The notes: generated by a model not told the origin, from the letters alone. A stretch of 64,000 bases of DNA from an uncultured Sphingomonadaceae bacterium (GCA_938050045.1 CALLJS010000017.1:186001-250000); one strand, 5' to 3'. Shown: positions 1-9,414, counted from the first letter of the stretch. Numbers and translations are program-made.

Positions 1-750
1 ATACCAGCGTTCATCGCCTTCAAGGCCAATCGCCGTCAGCACTCCATTTTTATAAGCCCCCGTATCAATCCCAATATATGTGTTTTTCTCTCTTACGTCT
101 TCAAAAATAGTATGACCAAAAATAATGATTTTACCGTGAGAGCCTCTATGGTCGATGAAATCCTCTCTTATCCAGCGTAAATGTTTTGGTTCTTGTTCAT
201 CGAGCGGGACGCCAGGTTTCACCCCCGCATGGACGAACATATAATCACCAATTGTGATATGGTCATCAAAATTTTCAACGAAATCGATATGGTTTTGTGG
301 GACTAATTGCGGGATATAATCGCATAATTCGTCTATATCCATATTGATGAAATCGGATTTTAATATGTCATAGCTTAGCAAAGTTTCCGTGCCGCCAATA
401 CGCAAAAAGAAGCGCATTATTTTGGGCTGTCTTATCGTAACGGCATCCAAAAATACCTCTTCGTGATTACCCATTAGAAAATGAATATTGGCATTCACCT
501 TTTTCAGCTCAATTGCCAAATCTAAAACGCCAGCACTTTCTGGGCCGCGATCAATTAGATCGCCCAAGAAGATAATATCGGTTTTGGCCAGGCCGCGATC
601 GCTATTATCCTCTTCTATTTGGCGCAGCAAATCTTCGAGCAAAGATTTACAGCCATGCACATCGCCAATGGCATAGACGCGCCTGCCCTCTGGCACAGAA
701 GGTTTTTTCTTTTTAACAGGGGGTTTACTCTTGAATAATTTACCAATCAT
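1..750 (-). CDS. Metallophosphoesterase (serine/threonine phosphatase-like), C-terminus cut by window edge
   Basis: A calcineurin-like phosphoesterase that hydrolyses phosphoesters with a two-metal centre; the physiological substrate cannot be read from sequence. The protein starts MIGKLFK, has a lysine-rich N-terminal segment, then the family motifs in order: GDVHG near residue 30, GDLIDRG near residue 60, GNHEE near residue 95, and a later VHAG plus GHT segment that supplies metal-binding histidines. The frame stays open to the first base of the window, so the C-terminus is missing; about 250 residues are present, close to the usual length. It begins 15 bp after the stop of the enoyl reductase gene on the same strand and is probably co-transcribed. 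Family assignment is firm; whether it acts on proteins or on dinucleotides is not decidable. Confidence 0.9.
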   Translation of the reverse strand, partial: MIGKLFKSKPPVKKKKPSVPEGRRVYAIGDVHGCKSLLEDLLRQIEEDNSDRGLAKTDIIFLGDLIDRGPESAGVLDLAIELKKVNANIHFLMGNHEEVFLDAVTIRQPKIMRFFLRIGGTETLLSYDILKSDFINMDIDELCDYIPQLVPQNHIDFVENFDDHITIGDYMFVHAGVKPGVPLDEQEPKHLRWIREDFIDHRGSHGKIIIFGHTIFEDVREKNTYIGIDTGAYKNGVLTAIGLEGDERWY

Positions 751-765
751 AACAAGACTATTCTA

Positions 766-1935
766 TCATCCCTCTAAGGTAAAAGTAAGTCCTGCATTGG
801 CTTCTAAGCGCATGATTAAAGGCTCGCCCAATGCTGATCCAGGCGTGTGAATACCGCCAGCACAATCGCTGTCTAGCAGCGCCATTGCCGTTTCGGCTAT
901 CATTTTAGAGGTAGAGCCATATCCTGGGTCTTTATCGCCCTTTACGGATAACATTGTCCGCGCTCCATCTGCCATTTCTGCGATAAACAAAATGTCATAA
1001 AATCCATTTTCGCGCTCTTCTTTGCTTGGGCCTTCGCCGGGTTTGGGCGCATCATCACCGCCCATTGGGTCTGATTTGGTAACAAAATTAGCCATTTTTT
1101 CGCCTTGTTCACCATCACCAGTGAGCATCATTTCATCATAGACAAAATCTTCGCCATATTCATGGCCAAGCAATGCATTGGTGCGATGCACATTTTTGGT
1201 ATTGATGGGGGCCATGATGAATGGTGCGGCCCAGCTTTTCAAATCTTCTTCATATAGCGGTTTATTGCCCAATGGTTGCTCTGGCCCATCAAAGCCAGGC
1301 GCAAGGCTGAACGGGTTGGTGAGATATTTTATCACCATCGGGTCTTTGGCCGCAGCGGCCATCGTAGCTTTTAAGCTTGCTGCTGTGCCGCCAGAAAATG
1401 TACCCTGCATAGCGCGAACACGGCCCTTTATGCGCGGGGCGGCTTGGCCATAGCGGTTGAAACATTCTTTTTGCAGCATCAACACACCCAAATCAAAGGG
1501 GATAGAATCAAAACCGCTGGAAAATATGATACGTGCACCGCTCTCTTTGGCTTGCGCTTCATGCGCATCAATTTTCATGCGCATCCAAGCCGGTTCACCA
1601 GAAAGATCGCAATAATCAGTGCCATATTCTGCGCAAGCCGCGACCAATTCATTGCCATAAAGTTGATAGGGGCCAACGGTGGTAATGATAACCTTTGCGC
1701 GCTTTACCATAGCTATCAAAGAATCGGCATCGTTGGCATTGGCCACGATTAGAGGTGTATCAGATGGAACGCCCATTTCATCGCGCACCGATTCTAATTT
1801 CTCTTGCGAACGACCTGCCATGGCCCATTTGGGTGCATCGTTGCCATATTGGTTTGACAGATATTCGGCGACCAAACGCCCCGTAAATCCAGTGGCACCG
1901 TATATAATGATGTCAAATTCGCGTTCTTGTGTCAT
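766..1935 (-). CDS. Saccharopine dehydrogenase-like / trans-acting enoyl reductase family protein
   Basis: An NAD(P)-binding oxidoreductase of the saccharopine dehydrogenase-like family, whose best-known relatives are trans-acting enoyl reductases. The N-terminus has a Rossmann loop GATGFTG at residues 13-19, followed by a second half with the SGFDSIPFDLG segment conserved in this family. The ATG at 1935 (MTQERE) is chosen because the Rossmann strand then begins about ten residues in; an in-frame ATG six codons upstream is possible. Length of 389 residues is normal. It sits in tandem with the downstream phosphoesterase gene and no pathway partner is nearby, so the substrate is unknown. Confidence 0.85.
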   Translation of the reverse strand: MTQEREFDIIIYGATGFTGRLVAEYLSNQYGNDAPKWAMAGRSQEKLESVRDEMGVPSDTPLIVANANDADSLIAMVKRAKVIITTVGPYQLYGNELVAACAEYGTDYCDLSGEPAWMRMKIDAHEAQAKESGARIIFSSGFDSIPFDLGVLMLQKECFNRYGQAAPRIKGRVRAMQGTFSGGTAASLKATMAAAAKDPMVIKYLTNPFSLAPGFDGPEQPLGNKPLYEEDLKSWAAPFIMAPINTKNVHRTNALLGHEYGEDFVYDEMMLTGDGEQGEKMANFVTKSDPMGGDDAPKPGEGPSKEERENGFYDILFIAEMADGARTMLSVKGDKDPGYGSTSKMIAETAMALLDSDCAGGIHTPGSALGEPLIMRLEANAGLTFTLEG

Positions 1936-2040
1936 AATGATTTCCCTGTTCAATTTTGCCCGATTATGCAGTTAAGTCAGCATAAGTCACGCATAAAACA
2001 TAAGCTATATCCCAAAGCCCCAATGCCCTATGGGAAGCTG

Positions 2041-2595
2041 TTATAATTTGGGCAGTGTGACGCCTTGCTGACCCATATATTTGCCCGCTCTATCAGCATA
2101 GCTGGTTTCGCAACGCTCATTGCCTTTTAGGAATAAAAATTGGCACGCGCCTTCGTTTGCATATATTTTAGCAGGTAGCGGCGTTGTGTTAGAAAATTCT
2201 AATGTCACATGTCCTTCCCATCCTGGTTCGAGCGGCGTTACATTGACGATGATACCGCAGCGCGCATAGGTGGATTTGCCCAAACAAATGACCAATATAT
2301 CCTCTGGGATGCGGAAATATTCCACAGTTCTAGCGAGTGCAAAACTGTTGGGCGGGATAATGCAGCAATTCGTTTTTTTATCGACAAAGCTATCGGGGTC
2401 AAATTCTTTGGGATCGACTATCGAAGAATTAACATTGGTGAAAATCTTGAACTCATCGGCCACTCGCGCATCATAGCCATAGGATGAGAGGCCATAGCTT
2501 ATGCATCCATCGCGCCTTTGGGCCTCTGTAAAGGGCTCTATCATATCGTCGTTTTGGGCTTTGCCTCTAATCCATTTATCCGATAATATGCTCAT
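2041..2595 (-). CDS. dcd: dCTP deaminase
   Basis: Deaminates dCTP to dUTP, feeding dUMP and dTMP synthesis. The 184-residue protein matches the family in length and carries [10 protein letters not shown], the [14 protein letters not shown] active-site block with the catalytic glutamate, and the near-C-terminal segment [13 protein letters not shown] good ribosome site (AGAGGA, about 6 nt before the ATG) supports the start. It lies 15 bp after cdd, so two pyrimidine deaminases are adjacent and probably share a transcript. Confidence 0.97.
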   Translation of the reverse strand: MSILSDKWIRGKAQNDDMIEPFTEAQRRDGCISYGLSSYGYDARVADEFKIFTNVNSSIVDPKEFDPDSFVDKKTNCCIIPPNSFALARTVEYFRIPEDILVICLGKSTYARCGIIVNVTPLEPGWEGHVTLEFSNTTPLPAKIYANEGACQFLFLKGNERCETSYADRAGKYMGQQGVTLPKL

Positions 2596-2610
2596 TATAA
2601 TCCTCTAAAT

Positions 2611-3048
2611 TTAAGCTAGCGTATTGGGGCCAAATGCATCGGGTAATATTTCCGATACGCTATAGCGTCTATAGCCGCTCTGGTGCAGACAATAAATGGG
2701 TGTGTCGATATTTGTCGCATCCGAGACTTCTTTGATGATCTGTCGACACCGTCCGCAGGGTGTGTCGGCTATTTCATTTAGCACCGCTCTCCCGCTTTGG
2801 TCTGGTTTGCCGCCCGCAAGCGCAATAGCAATGATATGTTTCAATTTTGATTGGCTGTTTGCGGATGCAATGGCCACGGTTTCGGCACATAATGAGAGAC
2901 CATAGCTGGCATTTTCAAAATTACTGCCTGTGATAATAGTGCCATCATCCAATAAAACAGCCGCCCCCACATGATAGCCCGAATAAGGCGCATAGGCATT
3001 GCAGCTCGCATCATGCGCTGCTTGTAATGTTGTTTCTATAGGGGTCAT
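2611..3048 (-). CDS. cdd: Cytidine deaminase
   Basis: Salvage enzyme converting cytidine and deoxycytidine to uridine and deoxyuridine. The zinc site is of the three-cysteine type: CAETVA supplies one cysteine and the catalytic glutamate, and PCGRCRQ supplies two more, as in small tetrameric deaminases. The chosen ATG at 3048 overlaps the stop of the upstream GH25-like gene as ATGA, a typical coupling; a start five codons earlier is possible but lies inside that gene. The 145-residue length fits the family. It is followed by dcd 15 bp later. Confidence 0.93.
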   Translation of the reverse strand: MTPIETTLQAAHDASCNAYAPYSGYHVGAAVLLDDGTIITGSNFENASYGLSLCAETVAIASANSQSKLKHIIAIALAGGKPDQSGRAVLNEIADTPCGRCRQIIKEVSDATNIDTPIYCLHQSGYRRYSVSEILPDAFGPNTLA

Positions 3049-3725
3049 CGCAGCACAACCCACGGCACAGGCGTATCTATGCCATCGATGGTGCGCGAAT
3101 CATTCGCTGTCCACATTTTCCATGGCTGGGCGGTATAAGATGGCACAAAATAATTACCTTGCGTCCACATATTGCGGTTGATAGCACCGCTAATATCATA
3201 ATGGCCCTCGAAATCGGCAGAAATTAATAAGAGGGCTGGTTTTTCAAGGTGCAGCTCAATTTGCCCTAGAAAGGTGCTAATTTCTGATAATATAAGGGCG
3301 CGTGTGGGCTTGCTTTTACAATTTTCCGAAAATCCAATTTTGACAGCAGGGGGCAGGGCATTGGGGTCGCGCGGTACGGTAGTGTTAAATAATGTCGCTT
3401 GGTCAGTGGCCAACCGGCAAATATCAAAATCATGGATAGCCCCATAGCGTATACCAGCATCTTTGACGCCCGCGATATTGGTTGCAAAACTTGCATCGCG
3501 TTTATCCGTGCTTTTGCTCGCGGTTAGATAAGCAAAATCGACGCCTTTTGCGCCGAGGACGGACCAAGTAGGATTGCCATGGCTTTCATCCACCAACACG
3601 CCTTGCAAAGCATAAGTATCGCGCGATGGGGCCCAGCCTTTTGCAAGCGCGTAAAATATATAGAGTATCAGCAAAATCACTATGATAGTGACCATTGTTA
3701 ATTTACCTTTACGCCGCGCTAACAT
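3045..3725 (-). CDS. GH25-like (muramidase-type) glycoside hydrolase with N-terminal membrane anchor
   Basis: A 226-residue protein that resembles GH25 lysozymes, which cleave the muramic acid to glucosamine bond of peptidoglycan. The N-terminus has one hydrophobic stretch (residues about 11-25, TIIVILLILYIFYAL), so it is probably anchored with the catalytic part in the periplasm. The GH25 pattern is visible in GVLVDESHGNPTW, VDFAYLTASKST, GIRYGAIHDFD and the C-terminal PWKMWTAND and TPVPWVV. The usual DvS-x-yQ start motif is degenerate here, so catalytic competence is uncertain. It begins 11 bp after the UPF0262 stop and overlaps cdd by 4 bp, so it lies inside a four-gene leftward unit. Confidence 0.7.
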   Translation of the reverse strand: MLARRKGKLTMVTIIVILLILYIFYALAKGWAPSRDTYALQGVLVDESHGNPTWSVLGAKGVDFAYLTASKSTDKRDASFATNIAGVKDAGIRYGAIHDFDICRLATDQATLFNTTVPRDPNALPPAVKIGFSENCKSKPTRALILSEISTFLGQIELHLEKPALLLISADFEGHYDISGAINRNMWTQGNYFVPSYTAQPWKMWTANDSRTIDGIDTPVPWVVLR

Positions 3726-3736
3726 TATATACCCCT

Positions 3737-4231
3737 CTAGCTTTTGATATGCAAAACACAGATAAGAGTAAACAGGCGTCTTGCCGTTGCAAAATCAACG
3801 TTGATTTTACCCGACAATCTCTCAATCAATAATTCAGCAGCCTCATTATGAATGGCTCTTCGCGCCATATCAATGGTTTCTATCTCGGTGGCGGTTGATT
3901 TACGGATGGCCTGATAATAACTATCACAAATTGCGAAATAATCTTTTACCGGACGTCTGAAACGCGCTAATCCAAAGATTAATGTTTCTAATCGCTTCTC
4001 ATCGCTCGTCCTAATGTCCCAAATCAACCGTCCTTCTTGCACGCTTAAGTGCAAATTATACGGGCCAGCATAATTATTGGGATAGGTTTTTTGTGGTTCA
4101 AAACTATTGTCTTCGATAAGATCAAAAATTGCGATACGCCGTTCTTGTTCAATATCAGCATTGCGCCACAAAATTGTACTGTCGTCCAATTCAACTTTTG
4201 CGATGCGCTTGCTGATGTCTTTTTGGCTCAT
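3737..4231 (-). CDS. UPF0262 family protein
   Basis: A 164-residue member of UPF0262, a family of unknown function found almost only in Alphaproteobacteria. Recognition rests on the block VELDDSTILWRNADIEQERR followed by IAIFDLIEDNSFEP, and YNLHLSVQEGRLIWDI. No signal peptide or membrane segment is seen, so it should be cytoplasmic. It is first in the leftward run UPF0262, GH25-like, cdd, dcd, and is transcribed divergently from dnaB across about 160 bp. No function can be stated. Confidence 0.88.
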   Translation of the reverse strand: MSQKDISKRIAKVELDDSTILWRNADIEQERRIAIFDLIEDNSFEPQKTYPNNYAGPYNLHLSVQEGRLIWDIRTSDEKRLETLIFGLARFRRPVKDYFAICDSYYQAIRKSTATEIETIDMARRAIHNEAAELLIERLSGKINVDFATARRLFTLICVLHIKS

Positions 4232-4288
4232 AGTTTTGTGATAGCTTGTATAGAAATTGTAACAAGTAATATTTGCTCAACATATTAC

Positions 4289-4297
4289 TTATCCACA
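4289..4297 (+). promoter_or_regulatory. Perfect DnaA box in the UPF0262/dnaB intergenic region
   Basis: TTATCCACA matches the consensus DnaA box exactly. It lies in the 160-bp divergent region between UPF0262 and dnaB, about 95 bp before the dnaB start. A DnaA site there could tie dnaB transcription to DnaA activity, but a single 9-mer can occur by chance. Confidence 0.45.
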
Positions 4298-4390
4298 ATT
4301 GATGGTCATTTACCCACATAGATTTATAACATACCCACTGGTCATTTTTATCCCCCTTGCATTGCCGATGCGAATGATAGAAGAAACCAC

Positions 4391-5899
4391 ATGGCCGAAC
4401 CAATTAGCATTAATGATAATGTCAAAGACGAACCAACGCAATTGCCGCATAATATAGAGGCAGAGGCGGCGTTTCTGGGGGCTATTTTAATCGATAATCG
4501 CTTACTCGAAGAAGTGCAAATTAAGCTGCAACCCGAACATTTTTTTGAACCGTTGCATGGCCGAATCTTCGATCAAATATTGCGGCTGGTTGATCGTTCG
4601 ATGGTGGTCACACCCATCACGCTGAAGCCTTTTTTCGAATCCGATGAAACCATGAAAGAGCTGGGCGGCGCGGGCTATTTGGTGAAAATGACCGCCGATG
4701 GCGCAGGATTAATAGGCGCGCGCGATTTTGCTCAGCAAATATATGATCTGGCATTGCTGCGCGAATTAGTATCGGTGGGCCGCACATTGGTCGATGAAGC
4801 ATTGGATACGAGCGAGAGCGTTGACCCCAAGGCGCAGATCGAAAATGCGGAAAGCGCGCTCTATAAAGTAGCCGATGGCGAGGGCGAGCAAGGCAGCGTT
4901 AAAAGCTTTATCTCGGCCTCTACCGATGCGATTGCCAATGTTAAAAAAGCCCTTGAATCGGGCGGTGGTCTCTCGGGTATTACCACGGGCCTGAACAGCG
5001 TGAACACCAAAATGGGCGGGCTGCATAATAGCGATTTAATCATATTGGCGGGGCGACCGGGCATGGGCAAAACCGCTTTTGCTACCAATGTCGCCTTTAA
5101 TGCCGCTAGCCGCTATGCCCGCGATAAAGCCGAAGGCTTTGACATGGAAAAAACCGTTGGTGCCAAAGTGGCTTTTTTCAGTCTAGAAATGTCCGCCGAT
5201 CAGCTCGCAACCCGCATATTGGCTGAACAATCGGGCATTAGCTCAGAAGCTTTGCGCATGGGTAAAATCAGCCGCGAGGAATTTCGGGAATTATCGCGCG
5301 CTTCGCGTGAGCTCCAAGAATTACCGCTTTATATTGATGACACGCCTGCGCTCTCTATTGCCGCGTTGCGCACCCGCGCGCGCCGATTGCAGCGCCGTCA
5401 TGATATTGGCTTGATTGTGGTGGATTATCTTCAGCTCTTGCAGGGTTCTGGCCGCGCCAATGATAATCGCGTGAATGAAATTTCCGAAATTAGCCGTGGG
5501 CTGAAAACACTGGCGAAAGAATTAAATGTACCGGTAATCGCGCTCTCGCAGCTCAGCCGTGCGGTGGAACAGCGCGAGGATAAAACACCGATGCTATCAG
5601 ATTTGCGCGAATCGGGTTCGATTGAACAAGATGCGGATATTGTGTTGTTCGTCTATCGCGAAGATTATTATATTAAATCAAAAGAGCCCAAAGAACCCGT
5701 GGATGGGGATGATCCGAAAATTCACGAAGCCTATGAACAATGGCGCATTGATATGGAGCGGGTTTATGGCTTGGCCGAACTTGGCGTTGCCAAATCGCGT
5801 CATGGTTCAACGGGCAAAGTGCGGATGAAATTTGAAGCGAAAATTACCCGCTTCTCTGATCTGGCGGATGATAGCTACCAAGATGACCATTATGCGTGA
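4391..5899 (+). CDS. dnaB: Replicative DNA helicase DnaB
   Basis: Hexameric 5'-3' helicase that unwinds DNA at the fork and recruits primase. The 502-residue protein has the N-terminal scaffold (LPHNIEAEAAFLGAIL near residue 18) and the C-terminal RecA-like motor: Walker A GRPGMGKT near residue 221, SLEMSADQL, Walker B VVDYLQLL near residue 342, and DLRESGSIEQDAD. Length and motif order are normal and no intein interrupts Walker A. The ATG at 4391 gives the usual short acidic lead. It is a single gene with a DnaA box upstream. Confidence 0.98.
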   Translation: MAEPISINDNVKDEPTQLPHNIEAEAAFLGAILIDNRLLEEVQIKLQPEHFFEPLHGRIFDQILRLVDRSMVVTPITLKPFFESDETMKELGGAGYLVKMTADGAGLIGARDFAQQIYDLALLRELVSVGRTLVDEALDTSESVDPKAQIENAESALYKVADGEGEQGSVKSFISASTDAIANVKKALESGGGLSGITTGLNSVNTKMGGLHNSDLIILAGRPGMGKTAFATNVAFNAASRYARDKAEGFDMEKTVGAKVAFFSLEMSADQLATRILAEQSGISSEALRMGKISREEFRELSRASRELQELPLYIDDTPALSIAALRTRARRLQRRHDIGLIVVDYLQLLQGSGRANDNRVNEISEISRGLKTLAKELNVPVIALSQLSRAVEQREDKTPMLSDLRESGSIEQDADIVLFVYREDYYIKSKEPKEPVDGDDPKIHEAYEQWRIDMERVYGLAELGVAKSRHGSTGKVRMKFEAKITRFSDLADDSYQDDHYA

Positions 5900-5944
5900 T
5901 ATAAGCTTAAATTAATATTAGGGGCTGACCAGCGCTGCAATAGC

Positions 5945-6496
5945 TTATTTATCGCGGCAGCTTGTATAAGCTTCTTCATAGCTTTTGCCGAAACATTTTT
6001 GAAAAGCGATCAAAATACGCAAATTCACGGGCCATTGCTCTTGATCTAATTCCTGTTTTGCGCGCTTTTTGAGTTCTAACGCTTTATATCTCTCGACAGA
6101 TTTATCCAAAATATCACGATTTTTAACAAGATAAGCAATCGTTCCATTAACATAGTGATTCCAGCCAAAATCATCAAACTCCTGTGGTTCATATGTTAAA
6201 CTAAATAGATCAATGGCCTGCTGTGTTTGCCCAGCAAAAGCGCGTAATTGCCCTTCATGCCAATAGAGAATATTGTCATGCGAACGTTTGTGGAAACGCC
6301 ATTCGCGGATTAACTCAGCCGCTTCTGAATGACACCCTTTGCTGGACAGTGCGCGCCACCCGCCTTTTTGATCTTGATCAAATTGCTGCAGTTCTAAAGC
6401 AAGCATCGCATCCAAATCATAGCTGCAATCAACCGCTTGTGGTTCTGCGGCCTGCGCAGAACTTAATAGTAGAAGAAACGAGAATATAAATAACAT
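5945..6496 (-). CDS. Hypothetical exported protein
   Basis: A 183-residue protein that I do not recognise. It starts with a clear Sec signal peptide (MLFIFSFLLLLSSAQA, predicted cleavage after AQA), so it is probably periplasmic. The mature part is rich in aromatic and charged residues and alpha-helical in character; EWRFHKRSHDNILYWHEGQLRAFAGQTQQAIDLF resembles a helical-hairpin repeat of TPR type. Four cysteines occur (YCxY-like near residue 24, KGC, QKCF and TSCRDK), so disulfides are possible. It converges on dnaB across about 45 bp. Confidence 0.7.
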   Translation of the reverse strand: MLFIFSFLLLLSSAQAAEPQAVDCSYDLDAMLALELQQFDQDQKGGWRALSSKGCHSEAAELIREWRFHKRSHDNILYWHEGQLRAFAGQTQQAIDLFSLTYEPQEFDDFGWNHYVNGTIAYLVKNRDILDKSVERYKALELKKRAKQELDQEQWPVNLRILIAFQKCFGKSYEEAYTSCRDK

Positions 6497-6540
6497 AAGT
6501 CAAAAACTAATGTCATTTATGTATTTTGTAAAATTTAATC

Positions 6541-7341
6541 CTAGAAAATAGGGTCATTTGCTCCATCATCAAGCGGCCTATTGGTCGGTTCGTGAATACC
6601 GCATTCAACCTTATCCCAGCCCTTCCAACGGCCAGAGCGCGGGTCTTCGCCTTCGGCTACTTTGCTGGTGCAGGGCGAACAGCCGATGGATGGATAGCCC
6701 TGTTCGACCAAGGGATGCGGCGGCAGGTCATGCTCGGCGATATAGCCATCCAATTGCTCTTTGCTCCAATCGGCCAGCGGATTGATTTTGAGCCGTCCTT
6801 GGGTGTCGGTCGTATCAATCTCAAAGCGCGGCAGAGCATTGCGCGTTTTGGATTGAAATCCTTTGCGGCCGCTGATGGAGGCATCATATTTAGCCATCTC
6901 TTTTTCGAGCGGCAATATTTTGCGAATATGGCAGCAGCCATCGGGATCGAACGACCAACGCAGCCCATTGCTATCTTGCTTTTCTATATCGCTGAGCTTT
7001 GGCGTTAAGTTGACAAGGTTTAATCCAAAGCGCTCAACCAACAAATCGCGATATGCTAATGTTTCGGGAAAATGTTTGTCTGTATCCAAAAATATTACTG
7101 GAATATCGCGGTTGATTTGCGCAATAAGATGCAGCAAAATTGCGCTTTCCGCGCCAAAAGATGACACAAGCGCAATATCCCCTGCTAATCCGTCTTCGAA
7201 AACCGATTGTAGCATTTCATTGGTGCTACGCCCGCGAAACATATTGTTCAAACGCACCGCATCGGTGGGCTTGAAACGGGCGTCGCTCTTTATTGTATCA
7301 ATAGTGCGTTCTTGCGATGCTATCTTGTTTTCGATGTTCAT
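6541..7341 (-). CDS. cysH: Adenylyl-sulfate (APS-type) reductase
   Basis: Reduces adenylyl sulfate to sulfite in assimilatory sulfate reduction. The PP-loop-like SSFGAESAILLHL and FLDTDKHFPETL bind the nucleotide. Cysteine pairs DGCCHIRK (near residue 138) and CSPC (near residue 220) are the [4Fe-4S] ligands that mark the APS-preferring subtype, and ECGIH near the C-terminus carries the catalytic cysteine. The ATG at 7341 (MNIENK) is used because it follows the DUF934 stop by one base; upstream in-frame ATGs lie inside that gene. It is the last gene of the cobA-DUF2849-cysI-DUF934-cysH operon, which supplies the next enzyme. Confidence 0.95.
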   Translation of the reverse strand: MNIENKIASQERTIDTIKSDARFKPTDAVRLNNMFRGRSTNEMLQSVFEDGLAGDIALVSSFGAESAILLHLIAQINRDIPVIFLDTDKHFPETLAYRDLLVERFGLNLVNLTPKLSDIEKQDSNGLRWSFDPDGCCHIRKILPLEKEMAKYDASISGRKGFQSKTRNALPRFEIDTTDTQGRLKINPLADWSKEQLDGYIAEHDLPPHPLVEQGYPSIGCSPCTSKVAEGEDPRSGRWKGWDKVECGIHEPTNRPLDDGANDPIF

Positions 7342-7342
7342 A

Positions 7343-7786
7343 TCAATTTCCGTGGCGCAAATTCCAAACAGGGTTTTGGTGGCCACCATTTTTTTGGTCA
7401 GCAGCGGCCTGATACACGGCATCAAAGCGTTTGAGCACAATATCGACTTGTTCGGCATTTAATGGTTTTTCAGGGGCAAAACTGTCAAAACCACAGCGGT
7501 GCATATAGCGGATTTGATCGAGCAGAACATCGCCCTGCGCGCGCAATTCACCATCATAGCCAGCCTCGCGGAGTATCCGCGCTGCGCTATAACCGCGCCC
7601 ATCGGTAAAGGCAGGAAAGCTGACCTGTATCAATGCAATGCGGTCAAGATAAGGCAATAATTGCCGCGCATCTTCGCCGACTTCGATACGCACCGCCGTC
7701 GCATTGCTATTGCCCAAAAATTCTTCGATAGAAACGGGCGTTTCACTTACGGGGCTATCATCGCGTAGGGAAAATATATCAGTCAT
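7343..7786 (-). CDS. DUF934 family protein, sulfite-reduction accessory
   Basis: A 147-residue DUF934 protein. The family is almost always found between sulfite reductase and cysH and is thought to help that step, but its biochemical role is unknown. The family pattern shows in LLPYLDRIALIQVSFPAFTDGRGYSAARILREAGYDGELRAQGDVLLDQ and the C-terminal MHRCGFDSF. The ATG at 7786 overlaps the cysI stop by 8 bp and gives the family's normal length. The cysH start follows after one base, so translation of the three genes is probably coupled. Confidence 0.9.
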   Translation of the reverse strand: MTDIFSLRDDSPVSETPVSIEEFLGNSNATAVRIEVGEDARQLLPYLDRIALIQVSFPAFTDGRGYSAARILREAGYDGELRAQGDVLLDQIRYMHRCGFDSFAPEKPLNAEQVDIVLKRFDAVYQAAADQKNGGHQNPVWNLRHGN

Positions 7787-9413
7787 ATAGAGCCTCCTTA
7801 AACGGTGCCATGCCAACACGGCGATAGGTATCCACAAAACGTTCATCGCCCTCGCGCTCTTTCAAATAGACATTGGTGGCTTTTTCAACCGCATCGACAA
7901 TGCCATCTTCGTCAAATCCTGGGCCTGTGATTTTGGCAAGGCTGACATCTTCTGCACCGCTGCCGCCCAATGACAATTGATAATTTTCAACGCCTTTGCG
8001 ATCGACCCCCAAAATGCCGATATGGCCAGCATGGTGATGACCACAAGCATTGATACAGCCAGAGATTTTCAGCTTAAGCTCACCCAATAATTTTTGTTTG
8101 CTAATATCGGAAAAACGTTGGGCAATTTTCTGGGCCACGGGGATAGAGCGCGCATTGGCGAGGCTGCAATAATCGAGGCCAGGACAAGCGATTATATCGC
8201 TAATCAAATCAAGATTTGGGGTGGCAAGCCCAGCTTCATCTAATTTTTGCCAGAGCGCATATAAGTCAGATTTTTTGACATGCGGCAGCACGATATTTTG
8301 CGCATGCGTCACACGCAATTCATCAAAGCTATATTTTTTGGCAAGATCAGCCATAATATCAATTTGCGCAGATGATGCATCGCCCGGTATACCGCCGATT
8401 GGTTTGAGCGATATAGTGACAATCGCATAACCCGATTGTTTATGCGTTTTAACATTCTGTTCGACCCATAGCGCGAAATCAGGATCGCAAAGATCCAAAT
8501 CATCGGATGCTAATATGTCATAATCAGGGTCTTGGAAGAAGGCGGTGATACGCTCTAACTCGGCCTTTGGCGGATCAAGGTTGAGCGTTTTGATATGCTC
8601 AAACTCTGCTTCGACTTGGCGGATATATTCATCTTTGCCCAGTTCATGCACCAAGATTTTGATGCGCGCTTTATATTTATTATCGCGGCGACCATAGCGG
8701 TTATAAACGCGCAAGCAGGCCTCGGCATAGCTCACCAAATCATCGGCAGCGACAAAATCACGCACCATCGGGCCAATCATCGGTGTGCGGCCCATACCGC
8801 CACCCACAAAGAATCGCGCCCCCAATTCACCTGCATCATTGCGCACCAATTGGATGCCAATATCATGAAGGCGCATGGCCGCGCGGTCTTCTTTGGATGC
8901 GATTACGGCAAATTTGAACTTGCGTGGTAAATGCGCAAATTCAGGATGAAATGTTGACCATTGGCGCAGCAATTCTGCCCAAGGACGCGGGTCGGTTACT
9001 TCGTCGGCCGCAGCACCTGCATATTGGTCAGAGCTAATGTTGCGAATGCAATTACCCGATGTTTGGATAGCGTGCATTTCTACGCTTGCTAAATCGGCCA
9101 ATAAATCAGGTGTTTGGTCGAGCTGTATCCAATTATATTGGATATTTTGTCGCGTGGTAAAATGGCCATAATCACGGTCATATGTGCGGGCAATATGCGC
9201 CAGCATCTTCATCTGTCCGCTGTTTAATGTGCCATACGGAATCGCAACGCGCAGCATATAGGCGTGTAATTGAAGATATAATCCATTTTGCAATCGCAGC
9301 GGTTTGAATTGATCTTCGGTAATTTCCCCTGCAAGGCGCCGTTCCACTTGATCGCGAAATTCGGCAACGCGGGCATCGACGATGCTTTGGTCGTAATGAT
9401 CATATTTATACAT
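7779..9413 (-). CDS. cysI: Sulfite (or nitrite/sulfite) reductase, siroheme-[4Fe-4S] hemoprotein
   Basis: Carries out the six-electron reduction of sulfite to sulfide. The 544-residue protein has the duplicated ferredoxin-like architecture and both cysteine motifs of the coupled siroheme/[4Fe-4S] centre: C-x5-C in CPGLDYC near residue 407 and C-x3-C in GCINACG near residue 446. Arginines and lysines in TTRQNIQYN and in FFVGGGMGRTPMIGP fit the substrate pocket. Genome context (DUF2849, DUF934, cysH, and the siroheme methyltransferase cobA) argues for sulfite rather than nitrite. No flavoprotein partner (cysJ) is adjacent, so electrons may come from ferredoxin. Confidence 0.93.
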   Translation of the reverse strand: MYKYDHYDQSIVDARVAEFRDQVERRLAGEITEDQFKPLRLQNGLYLQLHAYMLRVAIPYGTLNSGQMKMLAHIARTYDRDYGHFTTRQNIQYNWIQLDQTPDLLADLASVEMHAIQTSGNCIRNISSDQYAGAAADEVTDPRPWAELLRQWSTFHPEFAHLPRKFKFAVIASKEDRAAMRLHDIGIQLVRNDAGELGARFFVGGGMGRTPMIGPMVRDFVAADDLVSYAEACLRVYNRYGRRDNKYKARIKILVHELGKDEYIRQVEAEFEHIKTLNLDPPKAELERITAFFQDPDYDILASDDLDLCDPDFALWVEQNVKTHKQSGYAIVTISLKPIGGIPGDASSAQIDIMADLAKKYSFDELRVTHAQNIVLPHVKKSDLYALWQKLDEAGLATPNLDLISDIIACPGLDYCSLANARSIPVAQKIAQRFSDISKQKLLGELKLKISGCINACGHHHAGHIGILGVDRKGVENYQLSLGGSGAEDVSLAKITGPGFDEDGIVDAVEKATNVYLKEREGDERFVDTYRRVGMAPFKEALYD

Positions 9414-9414
9414 G

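Noticed and set aside
6863-7462. A 199-codon plus-strand frame
   Set aside because: It is antisense to cysH and DUF934, which have clear family motifs.
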